64,000 nucleotides of DNA from Spongiivirga citrea (GTDB lineage: Bacteria; Bacteroidota; Bacteroidia; Flavobacteriales; Flavobacteriaceae). The stretch is taken from assembly GCF_010671565.1 (NCBI RefSeq), contig NZ_JAABOQ010000002.1:636824-700823 (forward strand), read 5' to 3'. The notes below the pieces were generated by a model, which saw nothing but the letters and a program-made list of their open reading frames with translations, searched no databases and had not been told where the DNA came from. The position numbers and the translations under genes are program-made. This document shows positions 17,243-24,658 of this stretch, piece by piece (position 1 is the first letter of the stretch; each line of letters starts with the position of its first letter).

Positions 17243-17998
17243 TTAATTTTTAAAGAATGCCTTTATTTTTGGATCTTCTGATTTAGATAATTCCTCAAAA
17301 GTTCCGTGGGCATAGTCAATGCCGTCAACTAATAAAATCATCCGGTTACTAATCACTCTCGCGCAATCGACATCGTGCGTTATAATAAGCGATGATGTAT
17401 TGTATTTCTTTTGAACATCCCTCATTAGCTGTATAATCTCCTTTGCGGTAATAGGATCTAGGCCAGTAGTAGGTTCATCATATAAAATAATTTTTGGCTT
17501 TAATATGAGAGCCCTAGCCAGCGCTACACGCCTTTTCATTCCACCTGAAAGTTCAGCTGGCATTAAATCAATTGCAGAAGCCAAACCAACGTTATCTAAA
17601 GCTTCTAAGACTAATTCTTCAGTGTTTTTATTGCCATCAACCTTATTCTTATGCCGTCTAAGCGGAAAGTTTAAATTCTCTCGTACGGTCATAGAATCGT
17701 ATAAGGCACTTCCTTGAAACAGAAATCCAATTTCAGTACGCAAGACATCTAGTTCTTTTTGGCCGAGCGAAGTAATATCAAAATCCTGTATTTTAATAGT
17801 ACCACTATCCGCAGCCATTAATCCTACTAAACATTTTATCATTACCGATTTTCCCGAACCGGATTTTCCCATTACCACAAGGTTTTCACCTTTATATAAT
17901 TTCAAATTGAACCCATTAAGCACATGATTATCTCCAAAGCTTTTAAAGAGGCTTTTAATTTCTAGTACCGGTTGCTTATTTTCATTTGTTTCTTTCAT
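17243..17998 (-). CDS. mlaF: Mla-type lipid transporter ATPase
   Basis: 251 residues from the ATG at 17998; a longer frame to 18118 lies inside the permease gene and was rejected. Walker A is GKSGSGKSV, the signature is ELSGGMKRRVALARAL, Walker B is IILYDEPTTGLDP and the H-loop is IITHD. The SGGMKRR variant of the signature is typical of MlaF. Its start overlaps the permease stop by 4 bp (ATGA). It powers transport through the MlaE-like permease and the MlaD-like ring. Confidence 0.93.
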   Translation of the reverse strand: MKETNENKQPVLEIKSLFKSFGDNHVLNGFNLKLYKGENLVVMGKSGSGKSVMIKCLVGLMAADSGTIKIQDFDITSLGQKELDVLRTEIGFLFQGSALYDSMTVRENLNFPLRRHKNKVDGNKNTEELVLEALDNVGLASAIDLMPAELSGGMKRRVALARALILKPKIILYDEPTTGLDPITAKEIIQLMRDVQKKYNTSSLIITHDVDCARVISNRMILLVDGIDYAHGTFEELSKSEDPKIKAFFKN

Positions 17999-18777
17999 AG
18001 CTCTACGAAAATATCGGTTACAAAAACTGCTATAAAATCGATAACAAAAAGTAACATCGACGTATAAACTACCGCGGCATTGGATGCTTCCCCAACTCCA
18101 ACGGTCCCTTTGGCACAATTATAGCCTTTGTAGCACCCTACGAGACCAATGGCGAAACCAAAGAAAAATGATTTGATAGTAGCAGGTATAATATCGCTAT
18201 ACTGCAATGCATCAAAAACCTTATTAAAATAAAGTAGGTATGAGACTTCTCCTTTTAAATTCTCAATAAGCGCAGATCCGAATAAGGCAATTGCATCTCC
18301 CATGAGAATAAGTAATGGGAGCATTAAAGTTGTTGCCAGAATTCGAGTAACCACTAGATATTTAAAGGGGTTAGTCCCCGAAACCTCCATGGCATCTATT
18401 TGCTCTGTAACTTTCATAGAACCAAGCTCTGCACCGATTCCTGAACCAATTCTACCAGCGCATATTAAAGCAAAAATAACTGGACCAATTTCACGCACTA
18501 TCGATAAACTTACCATTGAAGGCATCCAAGAAACAGCTCCAAACTCTAACAGAGTAGGTCTTGATTGTAATGTAAATACCAAACCTAAAATGAAGCCGGT
18601 AACACCAACCAAAATGATTGAACGATTCCCCACTCGATAGCATTGGCGAATGAGTTCCTTCCATTCAAAAGGAGCACTAACAACTTCTCTAAAAAAACGC
18701 ATAGCAAAATATGCCATATCCCCTATCTCAGAAAAGAAGCGTTTAGATCTTGCGTATATGGCTTTTGATAATTCCAA
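17995..18777 (-). CDS. mlaE: MlaE-type ABC transporter permease
   Basis: 260 residues with about five to six membrane segments. MlaE landmarks are TGFILGLVFTLQSRPTLLEFGA, REIGPVIFALICAGRIGSGIGAELGSMKVTEQIDAMEVSGTNP and the C-terminal TVGVGEASNAAVV. The only start compatible with full length is TTG at 18777, because a stop codon lies immediately upstream; the next ATG (about 18717) would remove 20 residues. It is first in the operon permease-ATPase-MCE protein-hypothetical, and is controlled by the left half of the 38-bp palindrome. Confidence 0.93.
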   Translation of the reverse strand: MELSKAIYARSKRFFSEIGDMAYFAMRFFREVVSAPFEWKELIRQCYRVGNRSIILVGVTGFILGLVFTLQSRPTLLEFGAVSWMPSMVSLSIVREIGPVIFALICAGRIGSGIGAELGSMKVTEQIDAMEVSGTNPFKYLVVTRILATTLMLPLLILMGDAIALFGSALIENLKGEVSYLLYFNKVFDALQYSDIIPATIKSFFFGFAIGLVGCYKGYNCAKGTVGVGEASNAAVVYTSMLLFVIDFIAVFVTDIFVEL

Positions 18778-18799
18778 TCACCTTATGTATTAGTTCTAT

Positions 18800-18843
18800 C
18801 AAATATATCTCCCACCAATAGGTGTTAAAATGATAAAAGTCAG
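18800..18843 (-). promoter_or_regulatory. Crp/FNR-like site and -7 element, Mla-type operon
   Basis: The site at 18830-18843 reads CTGACTTTTATCAT toward the gene. The perfect -7 TATATTTG (18807-18800) is 29.5 bp from the site centre. The TTG start is at 18777. Confidence 0.75.
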
Positions 18844-18866
18844 TTACGTAACTGACTTTTATCATT
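18829..18866. repeat. Perfect 38-bp palindrome made of two head-to-head Crp/FNR-like sites
   Basis: The left arm AATGATAAAAGTCAGTTAC is followed immediately by its exact reverse complement with no loop. It lies between the divergent Mla-type operon and HMA gene. Each arm contains one 14-bp site, each about 58-60 bp from the start codon it faces. Its position between divergent genes argues against a terminator. Confidence 0.85.
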
Positions 18867-18895
18867 GTAGATAGCTTTTATAACATATAATTTGG
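18852..18895 (+). promoter_or_regulatory. Crp/FNR-like site and -7 element, HMA gene
   Basis: The site CTGACTTTTATCAT (18852-18865) is identical to the Mla-facing copy. The -7-like TAATTTGG (18888-18895) starts 29.5 bp from the centre. The ATG is at 18916. Confidence 0.65.
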
Positions 18896-18915
18896 GTCTT
18901 CTAATACTGAAAATA

Positions 18916-19185
18916 ATGGAAAAGACATTTCGAATTCAAAATCTAAAATGCGGTGGTTGTGAGACTACAATAATTAAGAATATGGTAGATATTCAGGGGG
19001 TTAAAAGCGTGGAACTAAGTGTTCCTAAAAATGAAATCACGATCGATGTAGACACGCCTTTAACACTAGAAAAAGTAAGAAAAAAACTTTCTAGATTAGG
19101 ATATCCTGTTGTTGGTGAACGAAATAATATTGGTAAGAAAGCCACATCATACCTTAGCTGTGTAATAGGAAGAATTGATGCCTAA
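18916..19185 (+). CDS. Heavy-metal-associated (HMA) domain protein
   Basis: 89 residues from the ATG at 18916 (an upstream TTG at 18892 lies in the predicted -7 element). The ferredoxin-like HMA fold is visible: FRIQNLKCGGCETTIIKNM with the C-x2-C metal site, then GVKSVELSVPKNEITIDVDTPLTLEKVRKKLSRLGYPV. The first metal-site half is K-C-G-G-C rather than the M-x-C-x-x-C of copper chaperones. The family carries Cu(I) or related soft metals to P-type ATPases. No ATPase is adjacent, so a metal-dependent regulatory or sequestering role is also possible. The C-terminus has an extra Cys. Confidence 0.85.
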   Translation: MEKTFRIQNLKCGGCETTIIKNMVDIQGVKSVELSVPKNEITIDVDTPLTLEKVRKKLSRLGYPVVGERNNIGKKATSYLSCVIGRIDA

Positions 19186-19198
19186 AAGAGTAATCGAA

Positions 19199-19924
19199 TT
19201 AATTGAATAAAATACTCATTACACCAATACCTAGAATGAGCAAGAGCACTATCAACCGGAATTGCTCTTGAGACATCTTGTTCAAAATTAGCTTCCCAAT
19301 CCATGTTCCAACAATACTTACAACAATTAGAATAGGTACTAGATAGAGCAAATCTTTGCGCATATAGCCATTAAAATAATACACTACAGTCCTACTAAAA
19401 TCAACCCCTAAGTCAATAACTGCAGATGTTGCGATGAATTTTTCTTTATTCATCTTAAAGGCCGCCAAAGTAATTCCTCTTATCGCACCTCCTGTTCCTA
19501 AAATACCAGCGCTTAAGCCTGAAAGTACACCTCCAGTTATTGCATTTCTGGTAGTAGCTTGGACCACAAACTTTTTAAAAATCAAAAAGAATAAACTAAG
19601 GACAATAAGAAATATTCCGAGAATATAGGTGAGAAACTTTGGATCAATGTACTTACTTAAAAAGGCTCCTAGCATTACAAATATGACTGCCGGAACTCCT
19701 AATTGTAAAATAACTTTTTTGTCTAACCCCTTCTTGAAAAATGCAATTTTGGTGATATTACTAGCCAAATGAAACAGAGCTGTAATTCCTAGAACGGATT
19801 TAAAATCTAAAAAGAAGTTGGCCACAGGTACAAAAAACACCGAAGATCCAAAACCACCTACTGTGCCGAAAATTTCGGCAACTATGGATAGTAATATGAA
19901 TATAGGAAGATACCTCGATAACAT
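19199..19924 (-). CDS. TauE/SafE family membrane transporter
   Basis: 241 residues with about seven to eight transmembrane helices. Two related halves are visible, each starting with a Gly-rich helix (GTVGGFGSSVFFVPVANFFLDF and GVLSGLSAGILGTGGAIRG), as in TauE/SafE (DUF81) proteins. Family members move sulfite, organosulfonates or similar small anions; the substrate here is not evident. It is monocistronic, converges on the HMA gene with a 13-bp gap, and has its own Crp/FNR-like site. Confidence 0.9.
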   Translation of the reverse strand: MLSRYLPIFILLSIVAEIFGTVGGFGSSVFFVPVANFFLDFKSVLGITALFHLASNITKIAFFKKGLDKKVILQLGVPAVIFVMLGAFLSKYIDPKFLTYILGIFLIVLSLFFLIFKKFVVQATTRNAITGGVLSGLSAGILGTGGAIRGITLAAFKMNKEKFIATSAVIDLGVDFSRTVVYYFNGYMRKDLLYLVPILIVVSIVGTWIGKLILNKMSQEQFRLIVLLLILGIGVMSILFN

Positions 19925-19943
19925 ATATCATCGGTTTTAAACT

Positions 19944-19987
19944 CAAAAATAGGTTTGATCTACACCGCAATCAATGACATATATCAC
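19944..19987 (-). promoter_or_regulatory. Crp/FNR-like site and -7 element, TauE/SafE gene
   Basis: The site at 19974-19987 reads GTGATATATGTCAT toward the gene. The perfect -7 TATTTTTG (19951-19944) is 29.5 bp from the centre. The ATG is at 19924. Confidence 0.73.
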
Positions 19988-20033
19988 CAAGAAACTATTT
20001 GGATCTTTCCTACTATAATATTCAGAAATCTGC

Positions 20034-20438
20034 TTACGAATTGAAAAAATCTCGAACCCAAGCTTTCACTTGGTTATCCGTCATACTATCAGCTTTTTCT
20101 ACGGCTTTTATTTTGGTTGCTATACTACTATGATTAGTGTGCAACTCCTTCTTAAATTTCTCGTTGGTACCTGCTGGACCAAAGATTACCAAAGAATCCG
20201 TGTCTTTAATTTCTGATATAATGTTACTGAAATATCGTTTTGTTTGGTGCTTTTCACGTTCCAGATATTTACTGTCCTGAACCACATCCTGAGGGCCACC
20301 CTTTAGCCGTGTTCCAGAACCTCCATGCGCTTTAAAATGCTCTATATTCGATTCAATAGACTTTAAACTTTCTTTTCCATTTTTTAGAGTCACAATAAGT
20401 GCTTTATCCTTATCGATCCATATACCTGTCTTTATCAT
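20034..20438 (-). CDS. Small eRF1/host-attachment-like protein, function unknown
   Basis: 134 residues with no signal peptide. The architecture resembles the bacterial eRF1-like (baeRF/host-attachment) group. A first beta-hairpin reads GIWIDKDKALIVTLKNG, a basic Gly-rich loop follows (FKAHGGSGTRLKGGPQDVV), and then a Rossmann-like core with DSLVIFGPAGTNEKFKKEL. In that group such domains are thought to act near ribosomes. The link is by pattern only. A ribosome-related role would suit a regulon that also contains a hibernation factor. Confidence 0.7.
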   Translation of the reverse strand: MIKTGIWIDKDKALIVTLKNGKESLKSIESNIEHFKAHGGSGTRLKGGPQDVVQDSKYLEREKHQTKRYFSNIISEIKDTDSLVIFGPAGTNEKFKKELHTNHSSIATKIKAVEKADSMTDNQVKAWVRDFFNS

Positions 20439-20476
20439 TTTGCTTTATTTTTCTTAAACCATATTACTAGTAGTTT

Positions 20477-20520
20477 TAAAATTACATCTTACTAAAACAG
20501 ATCGCTATGATAAATGTCAT
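20477..20520 (-). promoter_or_regulatory. Crp/FNR-like site and -7 element, eRF1-like gene
   Basis: The site at 20507-20520 reads ATGACATTTATCAT toward the gene. The -7-like TAATTTTA (20484-20477) is 29.5 bp from the centre. The ATG at 20438 leaves a leader longer than in the other units. This is the last site of the series. Confidence 0.65.
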
Positions 20521-20565
20521 TTGAACAGCTTAATATCAATGTTGTATTAAATTAAAAAACACCTC

Positions 20566-20598
20566 TGACATATTCTGTCACTACTACCGATACCTTTG
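20566..20598 (+). promoter_or_regulatory. VOC gene promoter with operator-like palindrome
   Basis: A perfect palindrome TGACA-TATTC-TGTCA (20566-20580) precedes the perfect -7 element TACCTTTG (20591-20598). The palindrome occupies the -33 position. Its half-site spacing differs from the Crp/FNR-like series, so a different regulator is expected, possibly the WYL protein encoded downstream. Confidence 0.55.
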
Positions 20599-20628
20599 TA
20601 CTATTATTAATCAATAAATAGTATAAAA

Positions 20629-21006
20629 ATGACAAACGCAGTTAACTGGTTCGAAATTCCAGTAAGCAATTACGAAAGAGCAAAAAAATTCTATTCTCAG
20701 GTACTTGGCTTTGAAATCATAGATCATGATATGGGTGATGAGAATATGAAATATGGTATTTTTCCGTATGATATGGAAAACAACAAGGTCGGGGGTGCCA
20801 TAATGCAAATGGAAGGCATGAATCCGTCAACCGATGGTTCGACAGTATACCTCAATGGTGGAGATGATTTGAGCGTTCCACTAGCTAGAGTTGAGGCTGC
20901 GGGCGGAAAAATATTAATGCCTAAAACGGATATTAAAGAAAATGGTTTCATCGCCCAGTTTACTGACACCGAAGGTAATCGCGTAGCATTTCATTCAATG
21001 GAATAA
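20629..21006 (+). CDS. VOC (glyoxalase/bleomycin-resistance) family protein
   Basis: 125 residues, one vicinal-oxygen-chelate module of two beta-alpha-beta-beta-beta repeats. It begins TNAVNWFEIPVSNYERAKKFY and ends GFIAQFTDTEGNRVAFHS. The NWFEIPV...A..FY pattern and a C-terminal FTDTEGN are typical of the small stand-alone members, whose substrates are mostly unknown. Metal ligands cannot be assigned with confidence. It lies 50 bp upstream of a WYL regulator gene, a common pairing that suggests it is that regulator's target. Confidence 0.88.
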   Translation: MTNAVNWFEIPVSNYERAKKFYSQVLGFEIIDHDMGDENMKYGIFPYDMENNKVGGAIMQMEGMNPSTDGSTVYLNGGDDLSVPLARVEAAGGKILMPKTDIKENGFIAQFTDTEGNRVAFHSME

Positions 21007-21017
21007 CGAATAGTAAT

Positions 21018-21044
21018 TAGCGAGCCCTACTATAGGGTTCGCTA
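21018..21044 (+). terminator. Hairpin between VOC and WYL regulator genes
   Basis: TAGCGAGCCCT pairs with AGGGTTCGCTA across a 5-nt loop with a single G-T pair, followed by TCTTTGCTT. It may partly terminate transcription of the VOC gene before the regulator gene. Confidence 0.5.
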
Positions 21045-21055
21045 TCTTTGCTTGT

Positions 21056-21745
21056 ATGTCACAACTGTCTAGACTTATTTCGCTGCTTACTCTATTAAAG
21101 TCGAAACGACTATTAACCGCTACTGAATTGGCTGATAAATATGAGGTAAGTATTAGAACCATCTATAGAGACATTAGGAAGTTAGAGGAAGGGGGAATTC
21201 CAGTATATAGTATTGAAGGTAAAGGCTATAGCTTGGTTGACAACTACACTGTTGCTCCTGTGCAGTTCACAGAAAAGCAAGCCAACGCCTTAATTACTGC
21301 ACAGCATGTAATCAATCAATCTAAAGATATATCTTTTGTAAATGATTTTAATGAGGCGTTGACAAAGATCAAATCAGTTTTTAGGACTTCTATTCAGGAA
21401 AAGAGTGAGTTACTTAATGACAAGATTCATGTTTTTAATTGGTATTATGAGGAGTTTAGCAGTGATGCCCTGTCGGAAATCCAGTTAGCAATTACGAATT
21501 TTAATTTCGTAGAGATTAACTATCAAAAAGCAAATGATCCAAACATTTCTTTTAGAAAAATCGAACCTTGTGCAATGTACTCAACAAACAACAAATGGAT
21601 ATTAATCGCCTGGTGTCACTTGCGCAAAGAACTAAGGGCATTTAGAATCGATAGAATACAGCATTTCAAAATCTTACCAGACAAATTTGAAGACAGAAAA
21701 TTCAATATTCAGGATTATTTCAATTCTTGCCCTTATAGCGATTAA
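21056..21745 (+). CDS. YafY-type transcriptional regulator (HTH_11 + WYL domain)
   Basis: 229 residues. The N-terminal winged helix-turn-helix reads LSRLISLLTLLKSKRLLTATELADKYEVSIRTIYRDIRKLEEGGIPV, the hallmark of the DeoR-like YafY group. The C-terminal WYL domain (about 135-225) contains VEINYQKANDP, NKWILIAWCHLRKELRAFRIDRI. WYL domains bind ligands such as nucleic acids or small metabolites. The palindrome at 20566-20580 is a candidate binding site. Confidence 0.93.
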   Translation: MSQLSRLISLLTLLKSKRLLTATELADKYEVSIRTIYRDIRKLEEGGIPVYSIEGKGYSLVDNYTVAPVQFTEKQANALITAQHVINQSKDISFVNDFNEALTKIKSVFRTSIQEKSELLNDKIHVFNWYYEEFSSDALSEIQLAITNFNFVEINYQKANDPNISFRKIEPCAMYSTNNKWILIAWCHLRKELRAFRIDRIQHFKILPDKFEDRKFNIQDYFNSCPYSD

Positions 21746-21842
21746 TAAACTTTCTTAAAACCTTTCTTTTCCAAATCAAAGGATATTTTTAAGACACTCA
21801 ATGCTTTACTCTCTAACTTTAACAGTATTATTCTCTTAAAAA

Positions 21843-21877
21843 ATAGTTAAACTATGACATATTAATAGTATTACTAT
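21843..21877 (+). promoter_or_regulatory. Two 13-bp operator-like palindromes before a TetR gene
   Basis: ATAGTTAAACTAT (21843-21855) and ATAGTATTACTAT (21865-21877) share the form ATAGT-N3-ACTAT and start 22 bp apart, about two helical turns. They end 20 bp before the TetR-type gene, so autoregulation is likely. A TATATTTG sequence overlaps at 21880-21887. Confidence 0.6.
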
Positions 21878-21896
21878 CATATATTTGTTTCAACTA

Positions 21897-22568
21897 ATGG
21901 AGAATCTACAACTACATATTACGATAAATCCAGAATTGTATACAAAAGACCCTGAGTCATCCGAGCTGGGTCAAAAAATTGTCAGTACCAGTATCGCAAT
22001 GATTAATAGCTTAGGTTTTGAAGCTTTCACTTTTAGAAAACTCGGCGTACAAATAGGATCTAATGAGAGTTCTATTTATCGCTATTTTGAAAGCAAGCAT
22101 GCCTTACTAGTTTATCTTATCAACTGGTATTGGAGTTGGATTGAGTATAAGTTAGTCTTCGAAACTGCCAACATTACAATAGCCCAAGACAAGTTAACAA
22201 AAGCGATTACACTACTGACCGAAGAGGTTGAAGAGGACAACTCCTTCACTTTTATTAATGAAGTACTATTGAATAAGATTATCATCTCCGAATCGGCTAA
22301 AGCATATCATACCAAGGATATTGATAAGGAGAATGAAAAAGGATTCTACAAAACATATAAGCGTGTAGTTCAACGTGTGAGCGATATCGTATTAGAGATT
22401 AATCCTAGTTTTGAATTCCCACACATGTTAGTCTCTACTATTATTGAAGGAGCTCATCATCAGCGATTCTTTTCAAAACATCTACCCTCCTTAACAGATG
22501 TAGAAGAAGGAAAAAATAACATCGTAAGGTTTTACTCGGATCTCGTTCTAAAGGCTATAGTATCATGA
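21897..22568 (+). CDS. TetR/AcrR-type transcriptional regulator
   Basis: 223 residues from the ATG at 21897 (a TTG at 21885 lies in the presumed promoter). The helix-turn-helix lies at about residues 30-75: SIAMINSLGFEAFTFRKLGVQIGSNESSIYRYFESKHALLVYL. The long helical C-terminal domain is unrelated to well-known members, so its ligand is unknown. Its stop overlaps the start of the next gene by 4 bp, tying the two together. Its target operators are probably the paired palindromes just upstream. Confidence 0.9.
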   Translation: MENLQLHITINPELYTKDPESSELGQKIVSTSIAMINSLGFEAFTFRKLGVQIGSNESSIYRYFESKHALLVYLINWYWSWIEYKLVFETANITIAQDKLTKAITLLTEEVEEDNSFTFINEVLLNKIIISESAKAYHTKDIDKENEKGFYKTYKRVVQRVSDIVLEINPSFEFPHMLVSTIIEGAHHQRFFSKHLPSLTDVEEGKNNIVRFYSDLVLKAIVS

Positions 22569-22897
22569 AAAAGTCTTTAGTCAACATAGCAGGAATTTTA
22601 AAAGGTGTGGCATTTGTTATTGCACTAATAACTATATTATTGCAACCTCTTGGCCAAGCTTTTTTTCTACTTGGCGATGCTGAAATTGAAGTGAGCGAGG
22701 TCGATTTTGAAGAAGATTCCGAAGAACAAGAAGAAAAGAAAGAAGATGATAGTAAAAATGAAAAGATCGAACTACAGCATACCAATGCACATAGTCAATC
22801 GATACTTTTTCTTTCTAAAAACCGAAGTTATCAACTTCTACAATTAGTACAGAATTTCGATCCTGATATTCTCATACCGCCACCTGAACAGGTATAA
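22565..22897 (+). CDS. Small membrane protein with acidic region, unknown function
   Basis: 110 residues. It has one hydrophobic N-terminal segment (about 8-35, ILKGVAFVIALITILLQPLGQAFFLL), then an acidic stretch (SEVDFEEDSEEQEEKKEDD), and ends in a polar tail with IPPPEQV. It could be a single-pass membrane protein or be cleaved by signal peptidase. No family is recognised. Overlap with the TetR-type gene suggests it is coregulated, perhaps as the regulator's target or partner. Confidence 0.72.
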   Translation: MKKSLVNIAGILKGVAFVIALITILLQPLGQAFFLLGDAEIEVSEVDFEEDSEEQEEKKEDDSKNEKIELQHTNAHSQSILFLSKNRSYQLLQLVQNFDPDILIPPPEQV

Positions 22898-23039
22898 CAT
22901 TTCCATTAAATATTTCTAGACATTGTTTGTTTAGAACCCTCTCTTTTGGAGGAAAACCAATCTTTTTTAATTATAAAAAATCATTAATTGAATCTGTTAT
23001 GGTACACAGTTGCCATGCCCGTTTCGAACTAAAATTTGT

Positions 23040-24647
23040 ATGAATAGTTCTAATCCCTTTAAAAATTTTAAGGCAGATATTCCTGCCAGTATTGTTGTCT
23101 TTTTCGTAGCCTTACCATTATGTTTGGGTATTGCTCTTGCTAGTGGTGCTCCACTATTTTCAGGTCTAATTGCCGGAATAGTTGGTGGTATTGTTGTAGG
23201 TGCCATGAGTGGATCACAAGTAGGCGTTAGTGGCCCGGCTGCAGGACTTGCCGCTATAGTTTTAACAGCTATCGGCGCACTAGGCGGATATCAAAACTTT
23301 CTTGTTGCAGTTGTTATTGGTGGTGCTATCCAACTACTTTTCGGCTTTTTAAAGGCTGGTATTATAGGGTATTACTTTCCTTCATCAGTTATAAAAGGAA
23401 TGCTAACTGGTATTGGTATCATTATCATCTTAAAGCAAATCCCATATTTTTTCGGTTTGGATAAAAACCCAGGAGGTGATTTTTCCTTCTTACAAATAGA
23501 TGGAGAAAATACGTTTACGGAATTGCTAAGAACTATTAATGCAATAATAAGCGGGAATTTTGACTATGGCGCGACCATTATAGCGATTGTTGCCATTTCA
23601 ATACTCATACTATGGAGTAATGTATTGAGTAAAAAAGGAAAGATCTTTCAGTTGGTACAAGGACCACTAGTGGCGGTTGTGGCAGGTATTGTTTACTACT
23701 TACTTACTAAAGACACAGGGTTATCACTTAGTGCTGATCGTTTAGTATCTGTTCCTGTTCCTGAAAGCTTTGATGATTTTAAAGGTCAATTTGCCTTTCC
23801 AAACTTCGAGGTTATTGGAAGAGCTGACATTTGGATTACTGGATTTACAATAGCCTTGGTGGCTAGTCTTGAGACTTTACTTTGTGTAGAGGCTACCGAT
23901 AAGTTAGATCCGCGTAAACGTGTTACCCCTACCAATAGAGAACTAATTGCTCAAGGAACTGGAAACATTATTTCTGGTTTTATTGGCGGACTACCGATTA
24001 CACAGGTAATTGTTCGAAGTTCTGCGAATATTCAATCTGGAGGTAAGACCAAGATGTCGGCGATTATTCATGGCTTTTTCTTGCTTATCTCAGTAATCCT
24101 GATTCCTACATTGCTAAACAAAATTCCATTGTCAGTATTAGCTGCCGTACTATTTATTGTAGGGTACAAATTGGCAAAACCAGCTTTGTTCAAAACCATG
24201 TATAATCTAGGATGGAAACAATTCATACCATTTGTAGTAACCATATTAGGTATAGTATTTACTGACTTACTAATGGGAATTGGACTAGGTCTGGCAGTAG
24301 GAATAGTAGTAATCTTAATTAAGAGTTTTCAAAACTCACATTTCCTTCATATTGAAGATAAAAGTAACGGCAAGCATAAAATAAAAATGACACTTGCCGA
24401 AGAAGTGACCTTTTTTAACAAAGGGGCTATTTTAAAAGAATTAGATAGCCTACCAAGAGACACCTATTTGGAACTCGATGTTAGAAAAACAAGATATCTC
24501 GATAATGACATTATCGAAATTCTTGAAGACTTTTCAGAAAAAGCTAGAAACAGGAATATTGATATTCAACTTATTTCAGAAAGAGGAATAGTTGAAAATC
24601 CTGATAGCTTTATCCAATTTTTTCAACTAAGACCAAAAAGTGCTTAA
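23040..24647 (+). CDS. SulP family anion transporter, probably bicarbonate
   Basis: 535 residues from the ATG at 23040 (an upstream TTG at 23010 is unlikely). About twelve transmembrane segments follow the SulP pattern: FKADIPASIVVFFVALPLCLGIALASGAP at the start and GLIAGIVGGIVVGAMSGSQVGVSGPAAGL. A short C-terminal STAS domain (about 465-530, DTYLELDVRKTRYLDNDIIEIL) is present. The operon with a carbonic anhydrase, 11 bp and one gene downstream, makes sodium/bicarbonate uptake (BicA-like) the best guess over sulfate. Confidence 0.93.
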   Translation: MNSSNPFKNFKADIPASIVVFFVALPLCLGIALASGAPLFSGLIAGIVGGIVVGAMSGSQVGVSGPAAGLAAIVLTAIGALGGYQNFLVAVVIGGAIQLLFGFLKAGIIGYYFPSSVIKGMLTGIGIIIILKQIPYFFGLDKNPGGDFSFLQIDGENTFTELLRTINAIISGNFDYGATIIAIVAISILILWSNVLSKKGKIFQLVQGPLVAVVAGIVYYLLTKDTGLSLSADRLVSVPVPESFDDFKGQFAFPNFEVIGRADIWITGFTIALVASLETLLCVEATDKLDPRKRVTPTNRELIAQGTGNIISGFIGGLPITQVIVRSSANIQSGGKTKMSAIIHGFFLLISVILIPTLLNKIPLSVLAAVLFIVGYKLAKPALFKTMYNLGWKQFIPFVVTILGIVFTDLLMGIGLGLAVGIVVILIKSFQNSHFLHIEDKSNGKHKIKMTLAEEVTFFNKGAILKELDSLPRDTYLELDVRKTRYLDNDIIEILEDFSEKARNRNIDIQLISERGIVENPDSFIQFFQLRPKSA

Positions 24648-24658
24648 AAAAACCACAC

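Noticed and set aside
18829..18866. 38-bp palindrome as a transcription terminator
   Set aside because: It lies between divergent genes with no T-run, and both arms match the operator series with promoters at the usual distance.
19920..19936. ATAACATATATCAT-like sequence at the start of the TauE/SafE gene
   Set aside because: One half lacks TGA, and it overlaps the start codon; the better site is at 19974-19987.
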